From contig NZ_JAATHJ010000009.1 of assembly GCF_012034335.1 (NCBI RefSeq), positions 1-64,000 of the forward strand: DNA of 64,000 nucleotides, read 5' to 3'. This DNA is from Alkalicoccus luteus. GTDB taxonomy: Bacteria; Bacillota; Bacilli; Bacillales; Salisediminibacteriaceae. The position numbers were made by a program, and so were the translations under genes. Positions 9,070 to 18,757 of the stretch are shown here, one piece after another (the stretch's first letter is position 1; each line of letters starts with the position of its first letter). Below the pieces are notes generated by a model. The model ran no database searches. It worked only from the letters and a program-made list of their open reading frames with translations, and was not told the DNA's origin.

Positions 9070-11082
9070 ATGAATGATCATCAGCACCATCAGCATGAGG
9101 CATCAGAAGATCATGCTCACGAAAATCATTCCGAAGGGCACGCACATCACGAAAACGAATTTAAACAGAGATTTTATGTTTCTCTGATCTTTATGGTCCC
9201 TATTTTACTTCTTTCTCCCATGATACAGTCCTTTATCGGAGTAGATTGGCGCTTTCAGGGAGACATGTTCATTCTTTTTGCGCTTTCCAGTGTGGTGTAC
9301 TTTTACGGAGGATGGCCGTTTTTAAAAGGGGTATTCCAGGAAGCGAAACAAAAAGCGCCTGGGATGATGACGCTGATCGCTTTTGCCATTTCCGTCGCGT
9401 ATTTTTACAGCACAGCGGTTGTATTCGGTGTTCCAGGGCACGAAATGTACTGGGAGCTTTCTACCCTCATCGTGATTATGCTGCTCGGCCATTGGATAGA
9501 GATGAAGTCGATTATGGGAGCATCCAATGCTTTGGAAGAATTAGTGAGGTTTATGCCCTCCACCGCTCACTTGTTAGAGCAGGATGGGAGCACGCGGGAA
9601 GTAGCCGTTTCTGATCTGCATCCCGGCCAGCAGGTGCTGATTAAACCCGGGGAAAAAGTACCGGTAGATGGAGAAATCATCAAAGGCTCTTCTGAAGTAG
9701 ACGAATCCAGTCTGACCGGAGAATCTGTTCCTATTCTCAAAGAAATGGAAGATCAGGTCATTGGAGGATCCGTAAACGGAGAAGGATCACTGACAGTTAC
9801 AGTGAATAAAACGGGAGAAGAAAGCTATCTTTCTCAAGTCATTACCATGGTGCAAGAAGCGCAGGAGTCCAAGTCCCGTGCACAGAACCTGGCGAATCGC
9901 GCTGCAAAGCTGTTATTTTATGTAGCAGTGCTTGCTGGCTCCGCTACGCTCGTTATCTGGCTGACTGCCGGATTTTCCGTACAGTTTTCTATTGAACGAA
10001 TGGTCACCGTGATGGTCATTGCCTGCCCGCATGCATTGGGGCTTGCGACGCCTTTAGTTACGGCAGTATCAACAAGTCTGTCTGCGAAAAAAGGACTGCT
10101 GATACGAAATCGCACCAATTTTGAAGAAGGCCGGTATTTAGACGCGGTGGTATTTGATAAAACAGGCACGCTGACCAAAGGGGAATTTGGGATTACAGAT
10201 TTTCTGACAGCAAACGATGGAGAGAAAGAGGAAATTCTTTCCCTGGCGGCTTCTGTGGAATCACAATCGGCACATCCGATTGCAAAAGGAATTGTCGAAG
10301 CAGCAAAAGATAAGCATGTATCGTTTTCTTCTCCTGACGACTTTACTTCTTTGACTGGGAAGGGACTGCAAGGCACGGTGAACGGGAAGAAAGTGATGGT
10401 GGTAAGTCCGGGATATATGGAGGAAGCGGACATTACTTATCCAAAGGAAGAATTTGAAGCATTATCCGAGGAAGGAAAGACAGTAGTGTTTGTGCTTATT
10501 AATGACAATTACGCTGCCATGATCGCCCTCGCCGATCAAGTACGGGAAAGCTCTAAGAAAGCCGTGGCAGCATTAAAAGACATGGGGATTAAATCAATCA
10601 TGCTCACCGGAGATAATCAAAAGGTGGCAGAATGGGTAGGAAGACAGCTCGACCTGGAAGAAGTATATGCCGGCGTGCTTCCTCATGAAAAAGCGGAAAA
10701 AATCAAAGAAATTCAAGCAAAAGGTTGGAAAGTAGCAATGACAGGAGACGGGGTGAATGATGCACCTGCGCTTGCCAATGCGGATTTAGGCATTGCCATC
10801 GGGGCAGGAACCGATGTAGCGATGGAATCGGCAGATGTCATTTTAGTGAGAAGTGATCCGCAGGACGTAGTCGCGTTATTAAAATTGTCTCGCGCCACAT
10901 ATCGCAAAATGATCCAAAACCTCTGGTGGGCTGCGGGATATAATATTGTCGCACTCCCACTGGCAGCGGGTGTTCTCTATACATTTGGCATTCTGCTCAC
11001 TCCCGCAGCTGGAGCAGTATTAATGTCGCTCAGTACCATCATCGTTGCGATTAATGCAAGATTATTAAAAGTTTCTTCATAA
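9070..11082 (+). CDS. copB: CopB-type P1B-3 ATPase (CPH motif) with His-rich N-terminus
   Basis: 670 residues. Instead of a CxxC domain, the N-terminus is His-rich (NDHQHHQHEASEDHAHENHS, residues 2-21, continuing to about 35), a likely copper or silver collector. The membrane site is CPH (Cys319-Pro-His321), diagnostic of the CopB subclass; DKTGT (Asp363), SAHPIAKGI and [10 protein letters not shown] follow. Family members export copper or silver. An AAAGGAGCGG ribosome site precedes the ATG. The 130-bp gap from copA shows no clear promoter, so read-through from copA is possible. Codon use and context match copA, suggesting joint acquisition. Confidence 0.9.
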   Translation: MNDHQHHQHEASEDHAHENHSEGHAHHENEFKQRFYVSLIFMVPILLLSPMIQSFIGVDWRFQGDMFILFALSSVVYFYGGWPFLKGVFQEAKQKAPGMMTLIAFAISVAYFYSTAVVFGVPGHEMYWELSTLIVIMLLGHWIEMKSIMGASNALEELVRFMPSTAHLLEQDGSTREVAVSDLHPGQQVLIKPGEKVPVDGEIIKGSSEVDESSLTGESVPILKEMEDQVIGGSVNGEGSLTVTVNKTGEESYLSQVITMVQEAQESKSRAQNLANRAAKLLFYVAVLAGSATLVIWLTAGFSVQFSIERMVTVMVIACPHALGLATPLVTAVSTSLSAKKGLLIRNRTNFEEGRYLDAVVFDKTGTLTKGEFGITDFLTANDGEKEEILSLAASVESQSAHPIAKGIVEAAKDKHVSFSSPDDFTSLTGKGLQGTVNGKKVMVVSPGYMEEADITYPKEEFEALSEEGKTVVFVLINDNYAAMIALADQVRESSKKAVAALKDMGIKSIMLTGDNQKVAEWVGRQLDLEEVYAGVLPHEKAEKIKEIQAKGWKVAMTGDGVNDAPALANADLGIAIGAGTDVAMESADVILVRSDPQDVVALLKLSRATYRKMIQNLWWAAGYNIVALPLAAGVLYTFGILLTPAAGAVLMSLSTIIVAINARLLKVSS

Positions 11083-11189
11083 ACAAAAGACTTTGCAGAT
11101 TATGCTGGAACATACTAGTGCACAATTGTTGAATTCCTCCATCACCTCCATGTTACCTCGAATAGAGAATTATCAATATGGGGTGATAA

Positions 11190-11967
11190 GAATGGTCGTA
11201 CGACAAGCTGCAACCATTGAATGAAGTGAAAACAGCATTATATTCTTGATGAACTTATGGCAGGGACCAAACCTCACTTCATCTTAAAACCCGTGCATTG
11301 ATTATCATGAAAGCGGCAGAATGAATAACAAACAAATCGCGTTAAGAAATGGCGTAATCGTTAGGAAGAATCCGCAGAAGCTTTACCGCGTGAGGCCGAA
11401 AGGATTCACGCGGTAAATATCCCCATTTATTCCGTGATCAGTGATAGTTAGCTCCGGCAAACCAGGTTTCTTCTCAGACAATTAGAACACCGCTAGAAAA
11501 AGGGCTTCCCTTCAGCCACTGAACACTTGGAAAACACGCACGGCAAGACGAAAACGAAGGGATAGTAGAAAATATTTCCGCGAGCAGTGTTTTTCGTTTT
11601 TAAAAATCAGCGGATTTGAAACCTCCTCAAAGTAGGGTTTGATTACATCCAATCGTGGAAGATCCGGAAAAATATCAAGAACAGGTCAGGCAAGTATGCC
11701 AAGTTTATCAGGAAGCTTTAAACGAAAAATTTAACGGAGAGGGAGCATCGTCGTATCCGTGTGATTTATACACCGAAATAATGTTCCGGACTCCAACAAA
11801 TTGCATGATGATTTAGCATTCTCTGCCGTGCATTAATCAATCCGAGAGCCAGCTTTCTTTCCGTGGAAGACCTAATCCATCAATTAAGTGAATCCATCGC
11901 ATTTTGTAATCAACACCTGGCTAAACCATTTCTTTGGACTTATAAAGGAGGACGATTGGAGGTGTAA
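11190..11967 (+). pseudogene. Decayed IS630-type transposase
   Basis: The gene-free stretch 11083-12052 holds scattered transposase reading frames broken by stops and shifts. One is KTRALIIMKAAE (about 11289). Another is VEDPEKYQEQVRQVCQVYQEA (about 11659). The last is the terminal frame AFCNQHLAKPFLWTYKGG, ending at TAA 11965-11967. The last block matches the conserved end of IS630-family transposases (N-x-HLAKPF-x-WTYKG). No intact copy or terminal repeats could be seen. This is an insertion-sequence scar separating the copper operon from the membrane genes. Confidence 0.6.
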
Positions 11968-12052
11968 CTATTTATTTGCGTCACGAAGCACTAGTGAAAA
12001 TTAGTAGTTGATTCAACAAGTTGAGAAAGGAGAGAAAATCATCTTTTTCGCA

Positions 12053-12796
12053 TTACCAAAATGTCATCATATCTAATATGCCGATGAAGATCATGAATCC
12101 CCCCGCGAGACGTTGCACTAAGCTACCTAACTTTCTTCCCTGTTTTAATATAGCGCCTCCAATTCCCAAATACCAAATGATAAATATTACTATCAAGAGA
12201 GGCAGCGTGGTGCCTATAGCGAAAATTCCTGGTAAAATCACTCCATATGCAGTGGAAAAAGTAACAGGCATAAGTAACACGAAAAATAAAATGAACATCG
12301 TGGGGCAAAATCCAAGTGAAAAACTAAAACCCAACATAAAAGCGCCCCAATTTCCTTTTCTTTGTCTCTTACCCGCCTCATAATTTTGCGATTTCCACAA
12401 TTTCATTGTCCAACGCATCGTAAAAAATCCAAGCATATAGAGTCCGACGAATATTAATATGGGCCCTAATATCCTTCTGATCCAAGGGAAATAGGGTGTC
12501 AACTCTCTTTGGAATTCTTGTCCAATTATCCAAACGATGCTTCCGAGCAATGTAAAAGCTGTAATTTTTCCGAGCGTATAAAAAAATGTATTGGACCAAG
12601 AGATCCCTTTGTTGAGAGACTTTGAACCGTAGAGAGTAATCGCACTTACATTTCCTGAAAATTGACAAGGTGCTAAAGCTCCTACAACCCCTAGCGCTAA
12701 GGCAAACAATAGGGGGATTGTTTCAACGCTATTTGCCGCATTCATAAAAGGTTCTCGAAAAAATGCGCTGATTTGCTCCACTAATTGGTAAAACAA
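12053..12796 (-). CDS. CcdA/DsbD-type membrane thiol transporter
   Basis: 247 residues, six to seven predicted membrane helices. GVVGALAPCQFSGN (first helix) and SLGFCPTMFILFF (fourth helix) hold the paired intramembrane cysteines of the CcdA/DsbD family, which carry reducing equivalents across the membrane to extracytoplasmic thioredoxins, for example in cytochrome c maturation. The position near resB/resC fits that role. A TauE/SafE or UreH-like transporter is an alternative because those families share the fold, but the two Pro-flanked cysteines favour CcdA. The gene is convergent with the decayed transposase, and no partner thioredoxin is next to it. Confidence 0.7.
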   Translation of the reverse strand: MFYQLVEQISAFFREPFMNAANSVETIPLLFALALGVVGALAPCQFSGNVSAITLYGSKSLNKGISWSNTFFYTLGKITAFTLLGSIVWIIGQEFQRELTPYFPWIRRILGPILIFVGLYMLGFFTMRWTMKLWKSQNYEAGKRQRKGNWGAFMLGFSFSLGFCPTMFILFFVLLMPVTFSTAYGVILPGIFAIGTTLPLLIVIFIIWYLGIGGAILKQGRKLGSLVQRLAGGFMIFIGILDMMTFW

Positions 12797-13018
12797 CGAA
12801 TCCCCACCTTTAATTGTATATTTGAAATTAATATATTGAAGTAATAGCCATTACTATGATACATAAATGTGTTGCATTTGTACTATTTCTGGACGTTTAA
12901 TCAAAGCTACGGGAAGAAGTATACTGTAAAAGGAAGTAAAACATATCTGATGTCGCTTTTATAAAGTTGATAGATCAAGGAAGCAAAAAGTGATAATAGA
13001 ATATATTTAGAGCCCTCC
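12797..13018. other. Gap upstream of the CcdA-like gene
   Basis: AT-rich, about 220 bp. It probably holds the minus-strand promoter of the gene ending at 12053, but I could not fix -35/-10 boxes. No other structure seen. Confidence 0.3.
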
Positions 13019-13108
13019 ATTAAAAAGGAAATAGTTGAATTACATGAGGGGGTATCTGTTAAAAGCACAGAAGAAAAAACAGAGTTTTTAATTTATCTTA
13101 ACTTGTAA
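13019..13108 (+). pseudogene. Histidine kinase C-terminal tail fragment
   Basis: One open frame of about 29 codons, ending at TAA 13106-13108, reads IVELHEGVSVKSTEEKTEF followed by LIYLNL. This resembles the end of the HATPase_c domain of sensor kinases (IVELHGG-SVxSTEGKGTEFxIYLP). No upstream kinase sequence is present, so it is a remnant. Identification rests on about 25 residues. Confidence 0.4.
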
Positions 13109-13112
13109 AGAC

Positions 13113-13790
13113 TTAAAGGTTTAAAAAATAACTTTTACATTGTTGTCTCTGTTTATCTTTTCTTTTTAATACTGCCTTCCTTACTTGAGCACTACCAATT
13201 AGTATCAGAAATATAGTTAAAACTATGTAGATAGTATATTGGTATTCTAATGCGATAACTCCTTCTGAAAATAAAGCAAGCATAAAAACGAATATAGTAT
13301 TTCCAATAAAGGTAGCTGTAATATAATCTTTTGCTTTTATATTACTCAAACCACACCCAATATTAATTACACTAGCAGGCATGAACGGAAAAAGCCGCAA
13401 CCACAGTACAAATTTAAACCCATTGTTTTCAATTTTCTGTTTGATTGTGAGATGGTTATATTTCATACCCCATTTATGAAAACCATACCTGCCCAAATAA
13501 AAAACCAATACAGATCCTAAGAAATTTCCTATTAAACTCCATATATAACCATAAAAGAAACCGAATAACCAAATGTTAAACATTGTAAGCAATAAAAAGG
13601 GAAGAATAGAAAAGATATTTTGCATCATCATAAATCCAAAGGTGATAATCAGTATGGTTAATAAGTTCTCACCCATCTTTTTTTGTAAAATCTCCCAATC
13701 ACCAGAGTGGAAATAGACAATCCATTCTTGTTGATAAATAAAGCCTGCCCCAATGAATAAAACTAATAGAAAGAAAAAAAATAATTTCAA
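13113..13790 (-). CDS. TVP38/TMEM64-family membrane protein
   Basis: 225 residues with five to six hydrophobic helices. The signature region includes GNFLGSVLVFYLGRYGFHKW, then LWLRLFPFMPASVINIGCGLSNI, which is the SNARE-associated/DedA-like core of TVP38 proteins (FxxR-x-PxxPxxxxNxxxG). Members are thought to be lipid scramblases or transporters, and some neighbour metal-resistance genes. Lys-rich C-terminal tail (RKAVLKRKDKQRQQCK). Expressed on the minus strand. Confidence 0.85.
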   Translation of the reverse strand: MKLFFFFLLVLFIGAGFIYQQEWIVYFHSGDWEILQKKMGENLLTILIITFGFMMMQNIFSILPFLLLTMFNIWLFGFFYGYIWSLIGNFLGSVLVFYLGRYGFHKWGMKYNHLTIKQKIENNGFKFVLWLRLFPFMPASVINIGCGLSNIKAKDYITATFIGNTIFVFMLALFSEGVIALEYQYTIYIVLTIFLILIGSAQVRKAVLKRKDKQRQQCKSYFLNL

Positions 13791-14605
13791 CGCAGAGCCC
13801 CTTTCATCTTTAAAAAACCCAGCACTTTAACAAATTCAATAAGACCTCGGCGCTTTCTCATTATTCCACTATTAAAGTGGATTTTATATCCAAGTGCCCC
13901 CTCCCCATGAAAAGCTGAAGTAAATTGTAAATTCTCTCGGTGCCAATTATTGTGTACACTCCTAGACGTAATATTTTGCCCGGATATTATTTTTCCTTTT
14001 CTTGTTTTCTATGGATGTTTCTATACATGACTCTCGGAATGTGTAACAAGGAATGGAAGTATCAGCGTTTTCATGTCACAAACAACCGTTCTTCCCTAGA
14101 TAAATAATTATTGGTTCTCCTATTAAAGGGGGATGTCTTAGCTTTGAATGTTTTCTACCCCTCGTTACATATTTAGAAATGCACGTTTAAAATAGAAAAA
14201 TCCACTAGCCAACCAAGATAATAAAAGGTTAGAATTTCATTATATATATATCCATAATTATCCAATTTAGAGGAGTGAATTATTCCCACTTTCTTACTCG
14301 AAATGAAAGCATCCTTTCTTTTGAAAGACAGTCGAACTCTATAATCTGATTTGCAATGGTTAAACATAAAAATATTATACCTGAATTTATTGAAGAAAGT
14401 ATGAAGGAGTAGCATGTAACAATAATGAATATGCAGGGGAGTCAATTTTATAATGTAGTATTCCTGTGATTTAACAAGTATTTTTGAAAAAAGAAGAAGA
14501 TGCTCTTCAAAGAAAACGGATGAAGTGGAAATTATTCACAACATTTGGATGTTACTTTGTAATAAAGATTTATGAAATTGATTCAATTATCAAACGAACG
14601 CTACT
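13791..14605. other. Gene-poor AT-rich stretch
   Basis: 815 bp with no open frame that looks coding on either strand. The longest (minus 14173-14445) has unconvincing composition and no ribosome site. It probably holds the promoter of the TVP38 gene at its left edge and degenerate DNA where the resB N-terminus was lost. Confidence 0.4.
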
Positions 14606-15421
14606 TTGTATAAGCGGACCTCTGCAGGGAGTATCGGCAGTGAAACAGAACTGGAAGAAGTGAGGGATCACGCTATTCGGGTAAATGAACCGCTCACTTT
14701 TGAAGGAATATCTTTATACCAGGTCGATTATCGTTTAAACGAGCTTGCTACCTTTACTTTTGGGGTGGAAGTGGAAGATGAAGACGGAGAAGCAGAAGCA
14801 TTGGAAGACGTAGTATTTGAAGTTGACCTGAATGACCCGGAGATGTTTTACGAGTTTGATAATGGTTACCAGATTGAAATTATAGAATATTTTCCGAATT
14901 TTTATATAGATGATGATGGGGAGCCGACTACGATGAATCGAATTCCTGATAATCCACGGATTATATTTGAACTATTTCCACCAGACGCTGATCCTGCCGT
15001 TGATACAGGAGAAATCAGCCTGATTGGAGTGCAGGTAAATGAAGCGCTGAACGGGGAAGGCGATCATACAATCCGGATGCTGGGTGTTGAAATGCTTGAT
15101 CTTACAGGCTTAACAATTCGAAGAGATCATACGCTGCCGATTATTATGGCTGGCGGTGTGATTTTTATGATTGGACTTGTTCAAGGTTCCTACTGGTTCC
15201 ACAGGCGTATTTGGATTCAACAAAAAGATGGAGAGTTCTTCGTAGCCGGTCATACGAATAAAAACTGGCATACGCTCAAAAAAGATATTGATTATTTAGG
15301 AGGCAAAGTTGCGCTTCCTGAAGTGGTTGACCAAGCAGATAAAGAACAGGAAGAAAAAGAACTAAAAGAGAAAGAAGCGAGAAAGCAAGAAGAGCAATTG
15401 AATGAAGGAGGCAGGAAATAG
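14606..15421 (+). pseudogene. resB: ResB, N-terminally truncated
   Basis: 271 residues match only the C-terminal half of ResB, the cytochrome c maturation partner of ResC, normally about 540 residues. Visible are IRVNEPLTFEGISLYQVDYR (residue about 30), the large extracytoplasmic domain, the last membrane helix (LPIIMAGGVIFMIGLVQGSYWF) and a charged cytoplasmic tail. The first three membrane helices and heme-handling residues are missing. The only start is a TTG with no good ribosome site. The N-terminal zinc-ribbon piece of a ResB lies 7 kb away at 21613. The fragment overlaps the resC ribosome site, so resB and resC were one operon. Confidence 0.8.
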
Positions 15422-15422
15422 G

Positions 15423-16607
15423 ATGTTTGAACTCAGCAGTACATTATTATATATTGCTTTCGGTCTGTATTTAGCTTCTACTATCTTTTTTACAGTTTCA
15501 ATCACCGGTAAAAAGTTCAAAAACAAAGCGGGAGAGGAGCAGAATAAAGCAGGGTTACTCGGCTACCTCAGCGCGATAGTGGCTCTCATAGCAGCGATTG
15601 CATATTTTATCACCCGCTGGATGGCGACGGGGCATGCTCCGGTCAGTAATATGTATGAATATACAATTGCACTGGGAATTGCAATGTCACTCGCATTTGT
15701 AATCATGTATCCTATGTATAAAAATAATTACCTGGGACTGTTTACGATGCCGGTGGTCATGCTGATTATTGCCTACGGGTCCATGTTCCCTGGTGAAGCA
15801 CAGCCGCTGATTCCTGCATTGCAGACGAACTGGCTGTTCATCCATGTAATCACGACAGCGATCGGTCAGGGGATTTTAGCGATTGGGTTTGCTGCCGGCG
15901 TATTATATCTTGTGCGCATGATTGACTTTACCAAGGCTTCAAAGAAAGTTAAAGGCATTGAGTTCATTATGTTTACCCTTCTTGCCACGGTTGCTTATAT
16001 TGCAATAGGGATGGGCTTTAATGCTGCAGGATATACGGCTACGTTTGACTACGTAAATGAGTTTGGAGAAGAAGCTGCGATAGATTATTACCTGCCTCCG
16101 CTTGTAGGACCGAATGAAGGAGAGCTTGTCTCAGAGCAGGGGTTCAATCCTATCATTAACATGCCGGAATTTGTGCGCAGTGATGATGTGAACACTGTCG
16201 TTTGGTCAATTATTGGAGGATTGTTTTTATACGGTGGTCTCCGGTTTGGATTCCGAAAGCCTGTGGCAGGTCTCTTACAGCCGCTCGTCAGAAACGTGAA
16301 TCCCCAGACAGTAGATGAAATCAGCTACCGTGCGATTGCGATTGGATTTCCTGTATTTACATTAGGAGGATTAATTTTCGCTATGATCTGGGCGCAGATT
16401 GCCTGGACTCGCTTCTGGGGATGGGATCCAAAGGAAGTATGGGCATTAATTACCTTTTTATTTTATGCGGTGTATCTCCATCTGCGCTTATCTAGAGGAT
16501 GGCAAGGAGAAAAAAGTGCCTGGCTTTGCGTGATAGGCTTTGCGCTGATCATGTTTAACTTAATATTTGTTAACTTAATTATTGCCGGTCTTCACTCTTA
16601 TGCGTAA
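15423..16607 (+). CDS. resC: ResC/CcsA cytochrome c heme-lyase subunit
   Basis: 394 residues from ATG 15423, which follows GAAGGAGGCAGG; an in-frame ATG at 15402 would place the ribosome site inside the gene. About eight membrane helices. The periplasmic tryptophan-rich WWD motif appears as WTRFWGWDPKEVWALITF near residue 325, with conserved histidines such as FIHVITTAIGQG. ResC delivers heme to apocytochrome c on the outer membrane face together with ResB. Length is normal (B. subtilis ResC about 391), but its ResB partner here is truncated, so this copy may be idle or use another ResB. Confidence 0.92.
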   Translation: MFELSSTLLYIAFGLYLASTIFFTVSITGKKFKNKAGEEQNKAGLLGYLSAIVALIAAIAYFITRWMATGHAPVSNMYEYTIALGIAMSLAFVIMYPMYKNNYLGLFTMPVVMLIIAYGSMFPGEAQPLIPALQTNWLFIHVITTAIGQGILAIGFAAGVLYLVRMIDFTKASKKVKGIEFIMFTLLATVAYIAIGMGFNAAGYTATFDYVNEFGEEAAIDYYLPPLVGPNEGELVSEQGFNPIINMPEFVRSDDVNTVVWSIIGGLFLYGGLRFGFRKPVAGLLQPLVRNVNPQTVDEISYRAIAIGFPVFTLGGLIFAMIWAQIAWTRFWGWDPKEVWALITFLFYAVYLHLRLSRGWQGEKSAWLCVIGFALIMFNLIFVNLIIAGLHSYA

Positions 16608-16636
16608 CTTCGATAGAATATGAATATCTAATGAAA

Positions 16637-16666
16637 AAGCTGTCCATTATGTATACTGGACAGCTT
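16637..16666. terminator. Bidirectional terminator after resC
   Basis: A perfect 10-bp stem AAGCTGTCCA (16637-16646) with TGGACAGCTT (16657-16666), flanked by A on the left (T run for minus transcripts). It also directly follows the stop of the minus-strand frame 16668-16934. Confidence 0.65.
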
Positions 16667-16667
16667 C

Positions 16668-16934
16668 CTAGTAGAGGTTTTCTTTTATTAGCATGACCCA
16701 ATAATTGAAATACCTTCTCATTTCAATGTTATCGTTGGGTCGCAACCATTGGTCATTGCTCAAAATCCTGAATCCGCTGAACACCTCCCAATCTGAATCT
16801 TTGGTTCGCTTTGTCGCAGAACAAGAGGGTCTCCTATACGTCAAAGCACCATTCCTGGATAAACCAAATTGCGTGCTGATTCCGTATCCTTGCTTATGAT
16901 TTTTAATCGAAGAACTACATTTCACTTGGTACAA
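16668..16934 (-). CDS. Unrecognised 88-codon frame, possibly a gene remnant
   Basis: I do not recognise this protein. It is basic and aromatic (SDWEVFSGFRILSNDQW, then RRYFNYWVMLIKENLY), which reminds me of a transposase C-terminus without a firm match. The start lacks a ribosome site, but the stop is immediately followed by a minus-strand terminator at 16637-16666, which supports a genuine gene end. Probably the 3' end of a lost gene. Confidence 0.3.
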   Translation of the reverse strand: MYQVKCSSSIKNHKQGYGISTQFGLSRNGALTYRRPSCSATKRTKDSDWEVFSGFRILSNDQWLRPNDNIEMRRYFNYWVMLIKENLY

Positions 16935-17103
16935 TAGCCTTTAGAATGGCTGACGAGTATATTGATTACTATAAATAACGCCTTGCCAAGCCAATTCGAA
17001 GGAGGTTTAAAAGGGGACTATTGAAAAGAGGATGTTCTATTTAAGTCATAAGGCACTAGGAATTCAGCATGGCATGCCACTTCTTTTGCGGGTTATTTCT
17101 ACT

Positions 17104-17405
17104 TCAGGCTATTTCTTTACCAGCAGCTGCACATTTTTTTACAGTGATCATGATTATGCTTCTTACTTTCATTGTCTATGCTTCGCAAATCTTCGCACAG
17201 GCTGCTTTTAAATCAGAAGTAAATGGTGCGTTCCTAGTTAACGCTTGTTCTAAAAATGCACAGATATCTGCACCTTCACAATTCAGACGCATACACTCTC
17301 CCATCATTTTTACCTCTTCTTCTGGCAAGCAGGCATCGAAACAATGATTACACGCCTCCCCACATGCAAAGTTTGAATCAATTTCTAATGCTGTTCATGA
17401 GCCAT
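17104..17405 (-). pseudogene. Broken Csp-type four-helix cysteine-rich copper-storage protein
   Basis: From ATG 17405, behind a GGAGGG ribosome site, the frame reads MAHEQH then TAG. After a frame change it reads ACGEACNHCFDACLPEEEVKM and ECMRLNCEGADICAFLEQAL. Another stop follows CAKICEA, and a shifted tail gives KKCAAAGKEIA. This is the same family as the intact gene at 25285, including the CNHCFDACL motif, so it is a decayed paralog with at least two stops and two shifts. Its reverse complement holds a spurious 92-codon frame. Confidence 0.8.
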
Positions 17406-17628
17406 TTATAAATCCCTCCTATATAATTGTACCTGCCATATATCTTTTATAAATAAACTGATATATAGATCCCATAGAAACTGCACGAAATTTTAATATT
17501 AATGTGCAATTTTCTTTACTGTCTCGAATTTTGAGAGTTGCAGCGCTAGTGAAGCGGAAGTTACTAGCAGTTCGCTATTAAGAGAAGATTTTGCAGGGCA
17601 CAAGGCTCTTCCAGACACACTATCTGAT
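17406..17628. other. Upstream region of the broken csp gene
   Basis: AT-rich. On the minus strand TACAATTATA (near 17421-17430) differs from the cop box TACAnnTGTA by one base and sits just upstream of the ribosome site, hinting at former copper control. Confidence 0.3.
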
Positions 17629-18477
17629 TCAAAGAATTTCCAAAGCAATGGTATCAAAATAGATCACGGCTACGAGAAGAAGTAGCATGGGCAAAATATA
17701 TAGGAAAGAAACGCCAAGAACGAATCCTATTTGCACCCAGCTTTTTTGTTGCTGGTGGTTCCGATTTTGTAGAGTTTTTTTAGTGAATGCTGCAGCTTGC
17801 AAAACCACCACAGTTAAACCCATGCCTAGAAAAACGTATAAAAACCAGATCGGTGGATAGGGTATCCAGTCCGGAGGTGTCGTTTGAAAAAAATAAAACA
17901 AGTATAAGATACCTCGTAACATCACGATATAAAAAATCACATGAACAAGAGTTCTGTGAAGCCATTTCCAGGTTGAAACTCCGAGAAGTTGAATGGATTT
18001 GTCAAATGAGGTGGCGGCTAACAGAATGATCATAGGGGCTACAATCAAACCCATTATGTTCATGATGCCGACTTCTGGTCTCATGAGCACATAACTTCCG
18101 ATTTCTTCTACGTATTGGAAGCCAAATAATACAGCAAGATCCCATTGGGCCCAGCGATCCAGGATAGCATAACCGTGTCCAGCCGAGAGAATGGCAAACC
18201 ATATCCCTATTTCACGCCTCCATGAAAGGAAACGTGCAGCGGGTGGCCAAAGAACGGCAATTGGAGAAAGAATGAGCGTGATAAATAACAGTATAAAGGC
18301 GGCATGCGCCCATGCGCGCCAAAAAGGGTGATCTGCCCCCCAGTCAGGCCAGAGAGCAAGTTCCACCCCCCAGGAAGTATAAGAAAGATAAAATAAGTAA
18401 ACGAGAAGCAAAGATGCAGTTCCTGAAACTATGTGACGGAATATCAGTTCTTTTTTGCGGTGAAGGGGGCGGCCCAT
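17629..18477 (-). CDS. Ferric-reductase-like heme membrane protein (MsrQ/YedZ-type)
   Basis: 282 residues, seven to eight hydrophobic helices and no flavin domain. SAGHGYAILDRW (near residue 96) and WLHRTLVHVIFYIVMLRG (near residue 170) place histidines in adjacent helices, as in ferric-reductase-like transmembrane domains that bind b-type heme and pass electrons across the membrane. A partner could be an extracytoplasmic reductase or a metal ion. It neighbours lipoproteins, copper-linked genes and a small membrane protein (18593), possibly co-transcribed on the same strand. Ligands cannot be proved from sequence alone. Confidence 0.75.
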   Translation of the reverse strand: MGRPLHRKKELIFRHIVSGTASLLLVYLFYLSYTSWGVELALWPDWGADHPFWRAWAHAAFILLFITLILSPIAVLWPPAARFLSWRREIGIWFAILSAGHGYAILDRWAQWDLAVLFGFQYVEEIGSYVLMRPEVGIMNIMGLIVAPMIILLAATSFDKSIQLLGVSTWKWLHRTLVHVIFYIVMLRGILYLFYFFQTTPPDWIPYPPIWFLYVFLGMGLTVVVLQAAAFTKKTLQNRNHQQQKSWVQIGFVLGVSFLYILPMLLLLVAVIYFDTIALEIL

Positions 18478-18592
18478 AGGTTCACACTCCTGTAGAAAAT
18501 TTTGTGATTGCTATTGTCTATGTTTTATTAAAGGAAAAGGAGCTGAAAATCTGCCGAAACTTATTTTTATAGAGAAACAAGTTTCAATTGTT

Positions 18593-18757
18593 TTACTCTT
18601 TTTCCTTTTCTTCCTGTTCTAGTTTTTTGTTCTGATTCTTTAATAGAATAACGATGAGCTGAGCAATGATAAATGCTACGCTCATCAGTGCGAATGTGTA
18701 AATATAATCTCCTTCTTCAAGGCTGGGTAAATGTACAATTGATTCAGTGATGCTCAT
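18593..18757 (-). CDS. 54-residue single-helix membrane protein, paralog of 22142
   Basis: ATG at 18757 behind GAAGGAGGAGAACC, a strong ribosome site. The N-terminus MSITESIVHLPSLEEGDYIY is followed by one membrane helix (about residues 20-39) and a charged tail ending KEKEKE-like. The N-terminus is nearly the same as that of the gene at 22142 (MSVAESIVHLPSWEDGGYGY), so the two are paralogs 3.5 kb apart on opposite strands. It lies 115 bp upstream of, and on the same strand as, the ferric-reductase-like gene, suggesting an operon. Function unknown. Confidence 0.75.
   Translation of the reverse strand: MSITESIVHLPSLEEGDYIYTFALMSVAFIIAQLIVILLKNQNKKLEQEEKEKE

Noticed and set aside
16930-17000. 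Possible IS3-family transposase tail (EYIDYYK-like)
   Set aside because: Only about seven residues resemble the family end and the rest does not match.
17069-17347. Plus-strand 92-codon frame
   Set aside because: It is the reverse complement of the decayed Csp gene.
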